DNA of 64,000 nt. It comes from Deltaproteobacteria bacterium (GTDB lineage Bacteria; Desulfobacterota; Desulfuromonadia; Desulfuromonadales; BM103). This document shows, piece by piece, positions 1 to 9,533 of the stretch. The notes beneath the pieces were generated by a model that worked only from the letters and a program-made list of their open reading frames with translations, did no database searches and was not told where the DNA came from. Both the position numbers and the translations under genes were made by a program. The DNA lies in the NCBI GenBank assembly GCA_024279915.1, contig JAJRRB010000025.1:80869-144868 (forward strand), given 5' to 3'. Every line of letters begins with the position of its first letter. Within the stretch, counting starts at the first letter, position 1.

Positions 1-974
1 TGAACGCGACGGGTGAGCTCGATCAACTCCTCAATATCCAGTCCCAGGTTAATCTGACCAAAGTCTATGATCTAGCGATTATCGGTGCCGGTCCGGCAGG
101 CATGTCAGCCGCAATCTATGCCGTACGCAAGAATCTTTCAACTCTGATAATAGCCTCTGATATTGGTGGGCAGTTAGGAACTACCTACGAGATCGGGAAC
201 TATCCAGGCTTTCAGATGATCACTGGACCTGACCTGGTTGAGCAGTTCGAGGAACACATGGATCAGTATGGTATCGACAAAATGGTCGGTGAAAAAGTGA
301 CTGGCCTGCGCTTTGAAGATCGCTGCAAGATTCTGAAAACTGCTGCCGGTCGCGAAATCCACTCTCGCTCAGTCATTATTGCTTCAGGTGCGTTCAAACG
401 CAAACTCAACATTCCAGGCGAGAAAGAACTTGCGGGTAAGGGGGTTGTGTACTGCTCAACCTGTGATGGCCCATTGTTAAGAGACATGGATATTGCGATT
501 GTGGGTGGAGGGAACTCTGGTCTAGAGGCTGCCATCGAAATGAACGGACTGGCCCGAAAGGTTTATCTGGTTTCACGGACTGAGTGGAACGGTGACTCGA
601 TTCTTCAGGATAAAGTACGAAGCGCCGAACGTGTGGAATCCCTGACGCTACATGACCCGATCGAGATTCACGGATCGGACTCTGTGGAAGGCCTCACTGT
701 GAAAGATCTTGCGACAGGCAGTACCCGAAGGCTCGACGTGCAGGGTGTGTTTATTGAAATTGGGATTTACCCGAATACGGAGTTTGTCCTTGACCTTCTA
801 GATACTAACCAGCGAGGTGAGATTAAGGTCGACAAGCGAGGACAGACTGGAATTGATGGGATCTTTGCGGCTGGCGATGTGACTGATTCGCACGACAAGC
901 AGATCGTGATTGCCGCAGGAGCTGGAGCCAATGCCGCTCTGGGAGTAGCTGAATATCTGGTCATGCAGCACTAA
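1..974 (+). CDS. thioredoxin reductase-like FAD/NAD(P)-disulfide oxidoreductase (5' partial)
   Basis: The reading frame is open from base 3 and continues left of the window, so the ATG at 102 in the ORF track is internal. The upstream codons already encode the FAD-binding glycine motif GAGPAG. The visible 290 or more residues have the thioredoxin reductase layout: FAD-binding fold, a redox-active CSTC followed by DGP, an NADPH-binding GGGNSG motif, and a C-terminal GIFAAGDV motif. Family knowledge: such enzymes pass electrons from NADPH to thioredoxin or a related protein. Before the FAD domain lies a stretch with a linker-like sequence, so an extra N-terminal domain is possible, as in AhpF-type or fused reductases; the missing 5' end decides this. 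The family assignment is firm, the substrate is not. Confidence 0.88.
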   Translation, partial: NATGELDQLLNIQSQVNLTKVYDLAIIGAGPAGMSAAIYAVRKNLSTLIIASDIGGQLGTTYEIGNYPGFQMITGPDLVEQFEEHMDQYGIDKMVGEKVTGLRFEDRCKILKTAAGREIHSRSVIIASGAFKRKLNIPGEKELAGKGVVYCSTCDGPLLRDMDIAIVGGGNSGLEAAIEMNGLARKVYLVSRTEWNGDSILQDKVRSAERVESLTLHDPIEIHGSDSVEGLTVKDLATGSTRRLDVQGVFIEIGIYPNTEFVLDLLDTNQRGEIKVDKRGQTGIDGIFAAGDVTDSHDKQIVIAAGAGANAALGVAEYLVMQH

Positions 975-1109
975 GGTCATCTCTGCATCTAAAAATAAAA
1001 GCAACGGACGGTGAAGCCGCCCGACAGCTTTGTTTCGTTATGTGTTGGTTTGACCACTAATTGATGCTCAACACCACAGCCTGAGAACAGATAACTTCTC
1101 CCCGCTAAG

Positions 1110-1120
1110 CCCCCCCCCCC
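1110..1120. repeat. poly-C homopolymer, 11 bases
   Basis: An uninterrupted run of C lies between the reductase gene and the tRNA gene. A similar C9 run lies at 8611-8619 after actF. Both are intergenic. They could be slippage-prone sites or places of low sequencing accuracy. Confidence 0.6.
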
Positions 1121-1143
1121 ACGGAACCCCAAAGACAAGACAC

Positions 1144-1174
1144 AAAAAAAGGCCAACCGAAAAGACGGCTAACC
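1144..1174 (-). terminator. Rho-independent terminator of the tRNA-Arg gene
   Basis: Read on the minus strand, a 9-bp stem with several G-U pairs and a 6-base loop is followed by seven T. It lies 14 bases after the CCA end of the tRNA and fits as its terminator. Confidence 0.7.
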
Positions 1175-1187
1175 CTTTAATTTAGTT

Positions 1188-1264
<77 letters not shown>

Positions 1265-1275
1265 ACAAGGGAAGC

Positions 1276-1304
1276 TTTATAACCCAATTCCCGGGCTTTT
1301 GCAA
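1276..1304 (-). promoter_or_regulatory. sigma70-type promoter of tRNA-Arg
   Basis: On the minus strand TTGCAA (1299-1304) and TATAAA (1276-1281) are 17 bases apart, ending 11 bases before the mature tRNA 5' end. Confidence 0.6.
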
Positions 1305-1357
1305 CCGTAATTAAAGGACATCAAGACAGTTGCCGTGCCAGTCAACTCCCTGCTATC

Positions 1358-2278
1358 ATGTCCCCCATGTGGCGCATATTTCTAATTATTGTAATCATAA
1401 CATACAGTACAACGACCGTTGCTCTTTCTGCCAGGCTGATCAAAGATGAAGCCCCTGTCGAGCCAGCGGTCGCCGTGGTCTCAGTACAGGAAAGCTTCCT
1501 GATTGAGCCTCTGGCTGCCAGTGTGTTTGCCGCCATTGCCAAGAATGGCAGCCAAGCAACCACCAACGCACTCTTTGTGATTGGGCGGGACTATGTGGTT
1601 GCTGTTGGTGCGCATATGAGCAAACAGGTTATTGATGACCTGTACAAAGCCATAGCCGCCAGAACTAGCAAACCGGTACGGTATTTCATACTCACCCACC
1701 ATCACACTGGCTACACCTACGTCGACTTCGATTTTCCGCCAGGTCAAGATATTCTGATGAGCTGGCAAACCTGGAAAAACCTCGATTCCGAAATCCGTAA
1801 AACAGAACATTCAACACTTTTCTTTAACGAAGGACTGACACTAAAGCCAGGTGGTGTTTCGGTGGTCTTGACCAATGTCGGCAAGGGACACACCAATGGC
1901 GACATCATCGTTTTTATCCCGGAAGCCGATGTCGTCTTTGCCAGCGACCTGCTATATGTCAACAGCGTCGGTTACATGGGCAGCGGTTACATGACCGACT
2001 GGCTGCTGGCACTGGATTTTCTGGAACAGATGGGTGCCAAGCAGATTGTCCCCGGCTACGGTCCGGTCAGCGGCCCGGAAGAGGTTTATGAGTTTGGTCA
2101 ATGCTTCCGCGAATTTCTGACCGCTGTTTTGCAGCATATTGAACGCGGAGACACCCTTCAGCAGACTCTGACCAGTTTCGATCTCCCCGGATACCATGAT
2201 ATGGACGGCTACGATCAACTGATCAAGTTGAACCTCAAGCGGGCATACAACGATCTTAGCAATAATTTTGGAGGGTAA
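1358..2278 (+). CDS. exported metallo-beta-lactamase-fold protein with incomplete metal site
   Basis: This is a 306-residue protein with an N-terminal hydrophobic export signal. It is related to the SoxH/quinoprotein-relay type of metallo-beta-lactamase (MBL) fold. The usual HxHxDH motif reads HHHTGY at residues 114-119. The two first histidines stay, but the Asp and the third His of the motif are replaced by Gly and Tyr. The later GHTNGD histidine and the SDLLY aspartate are kept, while the final PGHG histidine is Tyr (PGYGP). Site 1 ligands are therefore largely present and site 2 ligands mostly lost. It could be a mono-metal enzyme or a non-catalytic binding protein. No clear ribosome-binding site precedes the ATG at 1358; the ATG at 1367 is an alternative start. 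It stands alone, just upstream of the act operon. Confidence 0.75.
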   Translation: MSPMWRIFLIIVIITYSTTTVALSARLIKDEAPVEPAVAVVSVQESFLIEPLAASVFAAIAKNGSQATTNALFVIGRDYVVAVGAHMSKQVIDDLYKAIAARTSKPVRYFILTHHHTGYTYVDFDFPPGQDILMSWQTWKNLDSEIRKTEHSTLFFNEGLTLKPGGVSVVLTNVGKGHTNGDIIVFIPEADVVFASDLLYVNSVGYMGSGYMTDWLLALDFLEQMGAKQIVPGYGPVSGPEEVYEFGQCFREFLTAVLQHIERGDTLQQTLTSFDLPGYHDMDGYDQLIKLNLKRAYNDLSNNFGG

Positions 2279-2506
2279 TGCTATTACCCTGTCACCTGTC
2301 TCCTGACAGTGGCACAGATTATTCTCACCGATCATTCACCTGGTTAGTTCCCCTCATCAAAGTCAACGAATCACGCAAGGCCTATCTGTTTGACAAGGTG
2401 GGGACCACTGCTATCATTAGATGCATATCCTGTTTGATTTAATTGCAATTCCGTTAAGCATTTCAGTAACTTTCTGTTTTTTTCAGCATCAGGAACAGTG
2501 CTTGTG

Positions 2507-3022
2507 ATGAATCGATTGATATTGATTGTCATCCTGGTTCTACTGGTCGGTTTCCCTGCCGCTGCCCTGTTCCTTCTCTACAACCTTCCCTTTGACAATC
2601 GCGATCCGGCTCCCGTACAACCGATCGCTTTTCAACATACTGTTCATGCCGGCAAGATGCAGCTCCCCTGTACTTTCTGCCATCGCTATGTGGAGCGGGC
2701 CCGCCAGGCCGGTATCCCGTCGCTGTCGCTATGTATGAGCTGCCATCGGAGCATCGCCACCGAGCGGGAGGAAATCAAAAAACTCACCAGCTTCTTTGAA
2801 GCGGGCCAGCCGGTCTATTGGTCACGGGTACATCAGCTGCCCGATTTTATTTACTTCTCCCACAAGCGACACATCAAGGGTGGGGTTCTCTGTGCAACCT
2901 GCCATGGTGAAGTCGCTCAGATGGAGGTGGTCCACCAGGTCCGCTCTTTGGAGATGGGCTGGTGCCTGGCCTGTCACCGCGACCGCGGCGCACCCACTGA
3001 CTGTACCACCTGTCACAAGTAG
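2507..3022 (+). CDS. actA: ActA-like pentaheme c-type cytochrome of alternative complex III
   Basis: A membrane-anchored N-terminus is followed by five CxxCH heme motifs (CTFCH, CMSCH, CATCH, CLACH, CTTCH). A pentaheme cytochrome directly upstream of an ActB-type iron-sulfur/molybdopterin-fold protein is the hallmark of alternative complex III (ACIII), which oxidises quinol and passes electrons to periplasmic acceptors. The ORF track starts at GTG 2498. I prefer the ATG at 2507 (or GTG 2504), because the AGGA at 2491-2494 sits too close to 2498. The gene ends 9 bases before actB and is clearly in the same operon. The subunit role comes from the family, not from biochemical evidence here. Confidence 0.86.
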   Translation: MNRLILIVILVLLVGFPAAALFLLYNLPFDNRDPAPVQPIAFQHTVHAGKMQLPCTFCHRYVERARQAGIPSLSLCMSCHRSIATEREEIKKLTSFFEAGQPVYWSRVHQLPDFIYFSHKRHIKGGVLCATCHGEVAQMEVVHQVRSLEMGWCLACHRDRGAPTDCTTCHK

Positions 3023-3031
3023 AGGCTGTCT

Positions 3032-5809
3032 ATGGAGCGAAGGGAATTTCTACAATTACTAGGCATCTTTTCCGGGGCCGCCATCCTTCCCGGCTGCGGG
3101 GATGACCGCAGTGCCAGCAAGCTGGTTTCCTATCTGGTGCCGCCGGACGAGGGGGTATTGCCCGGCGAGGCTCGCTATCTGCCCTCCACTTGTTGCGAAT
3201 GTCCGGCAGGCTGCGGCCTGACAGTACGGGTACGCGAAGACCGGGCAGTCAAGTTGGAGGGTCGCCCTGGCCACCCAGTTAATGACGGCGGCCTGTGCAT
3301 GCGCGGCCAGGCTGCTCTCTGGCGCCTTTATCACCCCGAGCGGCTGCGGCATCCCCTACGACGTGATGCCGACGGTCAGTTTCAGCCGGTTTCCTGGGAT
3401 GAGGCCCTGACCCTGGTGGTCGAGGGCTTGCGCCAGGCTCGTCAGCAAGGTCGGGCCAACCTGCTGCTCAGCGGTCGTACCACCGGCACTCTGGCGGAAC
3501 TGCAGCAGCATTTTTGTCAGCAACTGGAGGTGGAGCAGCTGCCTCAGTTCGAGCCCTTTTCTCATGCCGCACTGCGCCAGGCCTATGGCATCCTCTTCGC
3601 ACAACCAGAGGTTCCCCACTACCGGATCGATCAGTCCGATCTGTTGCTTAGCCTCGGTGCCGATCTATTTGAAACCTTTGTCAGCCCCGTCAACTATGCC
3701 CGGCAGTTGTCCCGGGCGATCAAGCAGGATGACTTCCAGTGGATACATGCCGAGCCGCACTATTCCCTGACCGGAGCCAATGCCGGCGAACGCCTGATCC
3801 TGCTCCCCGGCAGCGAAGCGGCTTTACTCTGCTTTCTGTTGGTGCGACTCGATGCAGCTGATGAAAGAAACCGCCTACCGATGCAACTGATGGCGGCGTT
3901 ACCTGCCTCTTCCCTTGAGGAAACGGCCCGCCTCACCGGGCTACCGAAAAGGCGGCTGGAGCAACTGGCGAAACAACTGCGACTGGCAGAGCGGCCGCTG
4001 CTCATCGTCGGCGGTATTGCCACCAGTCAGCCCCAGGGGTTGCAGGTGGCTTTGCTGGCCGGTTTGCTGCAGCAACGTTTGGGCATGGTCGGCAACCGGG
4101 TCGATTTCTCCCAAGCGGAAGCCTATGCCTCGGTCGGTTCTTTGCACGATCTGGAACGACTGACCGAGCGGTTGGAGCAGGACCAAGTTGGTGTGTTGCT
4201 GGTTTCGGCAACTGACCCGCTGGTCCAGGCACCGGCCGCACTTGATTTGAAACAGAAATTCCAACGTGCCGGGTTGCGGGTCGGCCTCTGCGACCTGTTC
4301 AATGAATCGGCGCAGCAATTCGACCTTCTGCTCCCCTTATCTCATCCCCTTGAAAGTTGGGGTGATGCTGTTCCCAGGCGGGGAGTGTTCTCGCTTCTCA
4401 AGCCGGCGATTGCACCGCTCTACGACAGCCGCAGTGCCGGTGAGATCCTGCTTGAGATCCTGCAGCGCGTCGGCCAGCAGGTGCAGAACCAAAGTTACCA
4501 GGAATATCTGTTCAATACCTGGCAGCAACGCTTTGACCAACAACAGCTGCAGCAGTTTTCCGAGCAGGGGTTTTTGTCGTTGCCGGTTTCTGCGGTTCCG
4601 CACCAATTCAGGCCAGAGGCTGTGAGCAGCCAGTTGGCAACGACTCAAGCGGCAACCGCCACGGCACCACACCTGATCCTGACACCCTCGATCCGCAGTT
4701 TCGACGGCCGCAGCAGCTGCCTGCCATTGCTGTCGGAGCTACCCGACCCTCTCAGCACGGTCAGCTATGGGCGCTGGCTCTCCATGGCTCCAACCGCAGC
4801 GCGCAAGCTACAGCTGCGGGATCGCGACCTGGTACGAATCAGCAGTGGTGACTGGTCGGCCGAGTTGCCGGTACGGCTGCAGCCTGGCCTGGCCGCTACA
4901 GTCTTGATGGTGCAGGGAGATCTGCTATCCGAGGCCCCGCTGCCGACCGATGCCCGCAGCGGTGAACTGATTCGACGCCTGGACGGCGTGCGTTTGACCA
5001 AACTGGGAGGCGCGGTGGCATTAGCGATCCTTTCCGGTTCCAGTTCCCAGCAGGGTCGCGGCCTGATTCCCGACCCGGTGCATACCCAGGAACAACCGCT
5101 GGAGCAGACCCGCTTCTACCGCGCTCATCCGCACAAAGACTACAGATGGGCGATGGCCATCGACCTGGAGCTCTGCATCGGCTGTGGGGCCTGCGCCGCC
5201 GCCTGCTACGTCGAGAACAACGTGCCGGTGGTTGGGCAACAGGATCATCTGCAGGGGCGGGAGATGTCCTGGCTGCGGCTTGCGCCCTTTTATGATGATG
5301 CAGGACGGGCCAGCTTCATCCCGATGCTCTGTCAGCACTGCCACAACGCCCCTTGCGAACCGGTCTGTCCGGTCTATGCCGCCTACCACAATGCCGAAGG
5401 GCTCAACGTACAGGTGTACCAGCGCTGTGTCGGCACCCGCTACTGTTCCAACAACTGCCCCTACAAGGTACGCCGTTTCAACTGGTGGCAGCATCAACGC
5501 CAGGCACCGCTGGAGCAGATGCTCAACCCAGATCTATCGGTGCGTGACCGTGGGGTCATGGAAAAATGCACCTTCTGCGTGCAACGGATTCGCCAGGCCC
5601 GGGATCGGGCCCAGGATGAGCAGCGGCCGATCCGGGACGGTGAGGTTTTGACCGCCTGCGGGCAGAGCTGCCCGACCGGAGCGATCGTCTTCGGCAACCT
5701 GCTCGACGAGAGCTCGGCCGTCTACCGCTTGGCCCACTCTCACAGGGCCTACCGGGTCTTTGCCGATCTGGGTACCGAGCCGTCGATTTACTATCTGCGC
5801 AAAGGATGA
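3032..5809 (+). CDS. actB: ActB-like iron-sulfur/molybdopterin-fold subunit of alternative complex III
   Basis: This 925-residue protein begins with a Tat-type signal (ERREFLQLLG) that ends in a lipobox-like LPGC at residue 22. The first two thirds resemble the molybdopterin oxidoreductase fold and contain a CCECPAGCG...GGLCMRG cysteine set near the N-terminus. The last quarter is a four-cluster ferredoxin domain of the NrfC/PsrB type: CIGCGACAAAC, CQHCHNAPCEPVCP, CVGTRYCSNNCP and CTFC...CGQSCP. In characterised ACIII the large domain has no molybdenum cofactor and works as an electron-transfer scaffold; I cannot tell from sequence whether that holds here. Its last four bases overlap actC (ATGA). 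Confidence 0.88.
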   Translation: MERREFLQLLGIFSGAAILPGCGDDRSASKLVSYLVPPDEGVLPGEARYLPSTCCECPAGCGLTVRVREDRAVKLEGRPGHPVNDGGLCMRGQAALWRLYHPERLRHPLRRDADGQFQPVSWDEALTLVVEGLRQARQQGRANLLLSGRTTGTLAELQQHFCQQLEVEQLPQFEPFSHAALRQAYGILFAQPEVPHYRIDQSDLLLSLGADLFETFVSPVNYARQLSRAIKQDDFQWIHAEPHYSLTGANAGERLILLPGSEAALLCFLLVRLDAADERNRLPMQLMAALPASSLEETARLTGLPKRRLEQLAKQLRLAERPLLIVGGIATSQPQGLQVALLAGLLQQRLGMVGNRVDFSQAEAYASVGSLHDLERLTERLEQDQVGVLLVSATDPLVQAPAALDLKQKFQRAGLRVGLCDLFNESAQQFDLLLPLSHPLESWGDAVPRRGVFSLLKPAIAPLYDSRSAGEILLEILQRVGQQVQNQSYQEYLFNTWQQRFDQQQLQQFSEQGFLSLPVSAVPHQFRPEAVSSQLATTQAATATAPHLILTPSIRSFDGRSSCLPLLSELPDPLSTVSYGRWLSMAPTAARKLQLRDRDLVRISSGDWSAELPVRLQPGLAATVLMVQGDLLSEAPLPTDARSGELIRRLDGVRLTKLGGAVALAILSGSSSQQGRGLIPDPVHTQEQPLEQTRFYRAHPHKDYRWAMAIDLELCIGCGACAAACYVENNVPVVGQQDHLQGREMSWLRLAPFYDDAGRASFIPMLCQHCHNAPCEPVCPVYAAYHNAEGLNVQVYQRCVGTRYCSNNCPYKVRRFNWWQHQRQAPLEQMLNPDLSVRDRGVMEKCTFCVQRIRQARDRAQDEQRPIRDGEVLTACGQSCPTGAIVFGNLLDESSAVYRLAHSHRAYRVFADLGTEPSIYYLRKG

Positions 5810-7107
5810 GCATGGATCAACTCGCAGCCAGAGAAAAACTGGAGCAGGACGTTCTCAAGGGGTTGCGCCGACCCGGCAAATGGTATCTGCTGGGACTGGC
5901 CTTTTGCACCTTGCTCTTCGTCAATGCCCTCGTGCTCTGGGGTTATCAAGCCTCCCAGGGCCTGGGGGTGGCGGGGATCATGCACCCTGTCGGCTGGGGG
6001 GTCTACATCGCCAACTTTGTTTTCTGGGTCGGCATCGCTCACTCCGGCACCCTGATTTCGGCGGTCCTCTACCTATTCCGAGCGCGCTTCCGCACCAGCT
6101 TCAACCGCACCGCTGAGGCGATGACCATCTTCGCCCTAATGGTGGCCGGGATGTTCCCCCTGATCCATCTGGGGCGAGTCGAGATTTTCTACTATCTCCT
6201 CCCCTATCCGAACCAGCGCAACCTCTGGCCCAATTTCCGTTCACCGCTGGTCTGGGATGTATTCGCCATCACAACCTACCTGATCGTCAGCCTGGTCTTC
6301 TTCTATGTCGGCACCCTGCCAGACCTGGCCATCGTCAGGCGCCGGATGACTGGAGTCAGGGCCCGGATCTACAGCTTTTTCTCTCTCGGCTGGACCGGCA
6401 GTCTCGGCCAATGGAAACAGTACAGCCGCCTCTACCTGCTCCTGGCCGCCTTCGCCACGCCATTGGTCGCTTCGGTCCACTCGATCGTCTCATGGGATTT
6501 TGCCGTCAGCATCCTACCCGGCTGGCACACCACTATCTTTGCCCCCTACTTCGTCGCCGGTGCCATCTTTTCCGGGACAGCCATGGTCATCATCCTGATG
6601 GTGCCGCTACGCCGGACGCTGCAGTTGCAACCCTATATCAGCATCGATCACTTCGAGGCGATCGCCAAGATCCTGCTCTTTACCTCTCTGATCATCAGTT
6701 ACGCCTACCTGGTCGAATACGGCCTGGCCTTTTACGGCCACAACCAGGTCGAGATGGAGCTGTTCCGTTACCGTGCCCTGGGTCACTACAGCGTGCTCTT
6801 CTGGCTGATGATCATCTGCAATTCACTGGTGCCGCTGACCCTCTTCATCAAGCGCTTGCGGCGCAACCTGGCTTATTTGTTTGTGGTTGCTCTGCTGGTT
6901 AATCTGGGGATGTGGATTGAACGGTTCATACTGATTGTCACCTCTCTGGCCCGCGACTTCGATCCTTATGCCTGGGGCACCTATACTCCCAGCTGGGTGG
7001 AGATCGGCATCACCTTCGGTTCCTTCGGTCTCTTTTTTATGCTCATTTTACTCTTCGTCAAGACCGTGCCGGTTTTGTCGATGAGTGAACTGAAAGAGCG
7101 GCTATGA
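5806..7107 (+). CDS. actC: ActC-like NrfD-family quinol-oxidising membrane subunit
   Basis: The protein has 433 residues and about ten hydrophobic segments. It belongs to the NrfD/PsrC family of quinone-interacting membrane proteins that partner iron-sulfur subunits of the ActB type. It contains the conserved start of the family (GWGVYIANFVFWVG). The start codon overlaps the actB stop and the stop overlaps the actD start, so the genes are translationally coupled. Together with actF it would form the two homologous membrane halves of the complex. Confidence 0.87.
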   Translation: MSMDQLAAREKLEQDVLKGLRRPGKWYLLGLAFCTLLFVNALVLWGYQASQGLGVAGIMHPVGWGVYIANFVFWVGIAHSGTLISAVLYLFRARFRTSFNRTAEAMTIFALMVAGMFPLIHLGRVEIFYYLLPYPNQRNLWPNFRSPLVWDVFAITTYLIVSLVFFYVGTLPDLAIVRRRMTGVRARIYSFFSLGWTGSLGQWKQYSRLYLLLAAFATPLVASVHSIVSWDFAVSILPGWHTTIFAPYFVAGAIFSGTAMVIILMVPLRRTLQLQPYISIDHFEAIAKILLFTSLIISYAYLVEYGLAFYGHNQVEMELFRYRALGHYSVLFWLMIICNSLVPLTLFIKRLRRNLAYLFVVALLVNLGMWIERFILIVTSLARDFDPYAWGTYTPSWVEIGITFGSFGLFFMLILLFVKTVPVLSMSELKERL

Positions 7108-7541
7108 TGACCCAAACCTATCAATATGAAGAGGCTGAGGCCTTTTTGAGCAAACTGCGGGAACTGCTGCAAAGTGGTATCAGTCAAGAGCAGCTGGAGC
7201 TGCAGTTGCCTTACCATCTGCCGGAGGTCGAGCAACTGCTCGAATTGCGTCCCGGCCCGCTGCGCTTCTTTGCCCTCACCGGAGGCCTGAGCGGGTTCCT
7301 CGGTGGACTGGGCCTGTGCATCTATACCGCGCTGAGCTGGCCACTGATCACCGGCGGCAAGCCGATCGTCTCACTCCCGCCATTTCTGATCATCGCCTAC
7401 CTGTTGGCGGTTCTGTTCGGATCGCTGGCCTCTTTCGCAGGCTTTTTGTTGCTGGCCAGGCTGCCCAAACGAGACAATCTGCTGGAGCCCTCGGATTTCG
7501 GTAATCATTTCGTCATTGTGGTGAAGGGAGAAGGGCAATGA
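7104..7541 (+). CDS. actD: ActD-like (DUF3341) small membrane subunit of alternative complex III
   Basis: This is a 145-residue protein. A soluble N-terminal half is followed by two transmembrane segments (around FFALTGGLSGFLGGLGLCIY and PFLIIAYLLAVLFGSLASF). Size, topology and position between the two NrfD-like genes match ActD/DUF3341. It overlaps actC and actF by four bases each. No cofactor motif is visible. Confidence 0.8.
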   Translation: MMTQTYQYEEAEAFLSKLRELLQSGISQEQLELQLPYHLPEVEQLLELRPGPLRFFALTGGLSGFLGGLGLCIYTALSWPLITGGKPIVSLPPFLIIAYLLAVLFGSLASFAGFLLLARLPKRDNLLEPSDFGNHFVIVVKGEGQ

Positions 7542-8575
7542 AGCAAGACGGTCCAGCATTGTTAATCGCTGCAGGCGGCGGGCTGGCGATCGCGCTTTTG
7601 GCCCTCAGCCCAATCGGGGGCGGCCTCGGGTCCATGTTGGTGGTGCTCTGTTTCTGGATCGCCCTGGCGCAGGGGGGGATTGCGGTGGCCGCGACCTGCG
7701 ATCTGGTGAATGCCCGCTGGATTGCCTCGGTCAAACCCCGTCTGCTGGCATTAACACCACTTCTGTTGCTGTTGACGATACTGTTTCTGCTGCTCTGGCC
7801 GGAGTTGCAGCACTATCCGTGGAACGGCATGGGAGGGCGTTACCTGAATACGGACTTTTTTATGGGCCGCAACCTGGTGGCGCTGTTGCTGACCTATGCC
7901 GCTGCTCTGGCCTACGTCTCGGCTGCGTTACGCGGGACTGCACAGAGGCAGAAGGCGGCCGTCATCTATCTGTTTCTGTTCGTGATCTGCCAGTCGCTGG
8001 TCGCTTTCGACTGGGTGATGTCGCTGGAGTATCCCTGGTACAGCAGCATGTTCGGCATCTACTTTTTCATCGAGTCACTCTATGCCGGGCTGGCGGTGGC
8101 CGGCCTGCTCTTCTGGTGGCGGCTGCGAACAGCGGATCGTGAGCAGGGGCAGGTGCGCGAACATTTCCGCGACCTTGCGACCCTGATCTTCGGATTCAGC
8201 ATTCTCTGGGGCGGGCTCTTCTTTGCCCAGTACGTGGTCATTTGGTACGGCAACTTGCCCGAGGAGACCGGCTTTATTGTGCGCCGAACCAGTTCATCGA
8301 CCTACCTGCAGATGGCCTGGCTGTTTCTCGGCTGTAATTTCCTGATTCCCTTCCTGGGCCTGCTCAGCGCGCGGGTAAAAAATTCCCCCGCGCTGGTCGG
8401 CGCAATCTCTCTGGTGATTCTGGTCGGACTCCTGATCGAACGGTTGCTTTACATTCTGCCGGTCCTCGCAATATCACCCCTTACGGCCCTGGCGCAGTTT
8501 TCCCTGCTCGGCCTGGCATTCGTCGTCGCATTACGGCATCGTTCCGCTACCGGCGACAGAGCGGAAGAGCTGTGA
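7538..8575 (+). CDS. actF: ActF-like second NrfD-family membrane subunit of alternative complex III
   Basis: The protein has 345 residues with about ten hydrophobic segments and carries ActF signatures (FVICQSLVAFDWVMSLEYPWYSSMFGIYFF). In known ACIII operons the order is A-B-C-D-E-F, with E a monoheme cytochrome c. Here actF directly overlaps actD, so no actE is present. This is the last gene of the operon. The 150 bases after it hold a C9 run and a weak hairpin before the convergent cytochrome operon. Confidence 0.85.
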   Translation: MKQDGPALLIAAGGGLAIALLALSPIGGGLGSMLVVLCFWIALAQGGIAVAATCDLVNARWIASVKPRLLALTPLLLLLTILFLLLWPELQHYPWNGMGGRYLNTDFFMGRNLVALLLTYAAALAYVSAALRGTAQRQKAAVIYLFLFVICQSLVAFDWVMSLEYPWYSSMFGIYFFIESLYAGLAVAGLLFWWRLRTADREQGQVREHFRDLATLIFGFSILWGGLFFAQYVVIWYGNLPEETGFIVRRTSSSTYLQMAWLFLGCNFLIPFLGLLSARVKNSPALVGAISLVILVGLLIERLLYILPVLAISPLTALAQFSLLGLAFVVALRHRSATGDRAEEL

Positions 8576-8726
8576 TAGGCCATAAATCTCCACGCACAGA
8601 TTCCGGCTAGCCCCCCCCCTACCCATTTCCGGGCTTCTGAATTCGTTTTGTTTTGCTATAAACAAACAGGGCCCGCCGAAAATCGGCAGACCCCGCGAAG
8701 TCTTCCTATTCATTGACAGTAGTGTT

Positions 8727-9533
8727 TCAGTGTCCTGCCTCGTCATGATAGGTCCTGCGAATCAACATACTGACAATTCCGCCGAAGAGGAGCAAGGCAA
8801 CGGCAGCCCCGCCCCAGATCTTACGCTGGGCCAACTGCGAATCGATATCCGAGATGCCCTGCGTTATCTCTTGCAGTTCACCCTGGAAGCCATCAGTCTC
8901 CGATCGAACCTTTTCCACATCGACACTGTGGAAAAGACTGTGGTAACGGTTGCGTAGATCGAAGAGACCGCCCTCTATCTGGTCAGTGGCGATCCCGAGC
9001 TGGTGCAGCCGATCAAGGTTCTGCTCGACACTACCGATCATCTGTTCCGTCTCGACCATGGCAGCCTTGATCTCGCCAGCGCGTCCATACTCATGACAAC
9101 GGGAGCAATCCTCTTCGTTGATGAGACTGATCTCGGCCTTCTTGACAGCATGTGCGTTGTGGCAGACCACGCATTGGGCACCGCCATCTTCAACCGCCTG
9201 TCCATGAGCCGATTCGCCATAATTCTGGCGGACGCCGACATGGCAGCGGCCGCAAAAGTCTGGAACGCTGGCGTAGTCAGGTGCGCCGATAAAGCCGCGG
9301 TCAGGACTCATCGCCATGGCAAAGTCTGTCGGGTCACCACCATGGCAGCCATGACAGGAGACGCCGTTCGCAGCATGGATGCTTTGTCGCCATTCCTCGA
9401 CCGGAGTAGCCAGGCTTCCACTCTGCCCGGTATGACATTGAATACAGACAGTCTCTTCCTGTGCCAGGGCACTGTCAACAGCGGCCAGTACCAGCAAAGA
9501 GAAAACGATGACGGAAACGAACAGTCGGATCAT
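8727..9533 (-). CDS. pentaheme c-type cytochrome with coiled coil and C-terminal anchor, bc-complex partner
   Basis: A cleavable signal peptide (ends near DSALAQ) precedes five CxxCH motifs (CIQCH, CHGCH, CGRCH, CVVCH, CSRCH) in the first 150 residues. These are followed by about 80 residues of likely coiled coil and one C-terminal transmembrane segment (GGAAVALLLFGGIVSMLI). It overlaps the cytochrome b gene by four bases, so it most likely takes the place of cytochrome c1 or f as electron acceptor of the Rieske protein. Multiheme replacement of c1 is known in several anaerobic bc complexes; its exact role here is inferred from position. Confidence 0.85.
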   Translation of the reverse strand: MIRLFVSVIVFSLLVLAAVDSALAQEETVCIQCHTGQSGSLATPVEEWRQSIHAANGVSCHGCHGGDPTDFAMAMSPDRGFIGAPDYASVPDFCGRCHVGVRQNYGESAHGQAVEDGGAQCVVCHNAHAVKKAEISLINEEDCSRCHEYGRAGEIKAAMVETEQMIGSVEQNLDRLHQLGIATDQIEGGLFDLRNRYHSLFHSVDVEKVRSETDGFQGELQEITQGISDIDSQLAQRKIWGGAAVALLLFGGIVSMLIRRTYHDEAGH

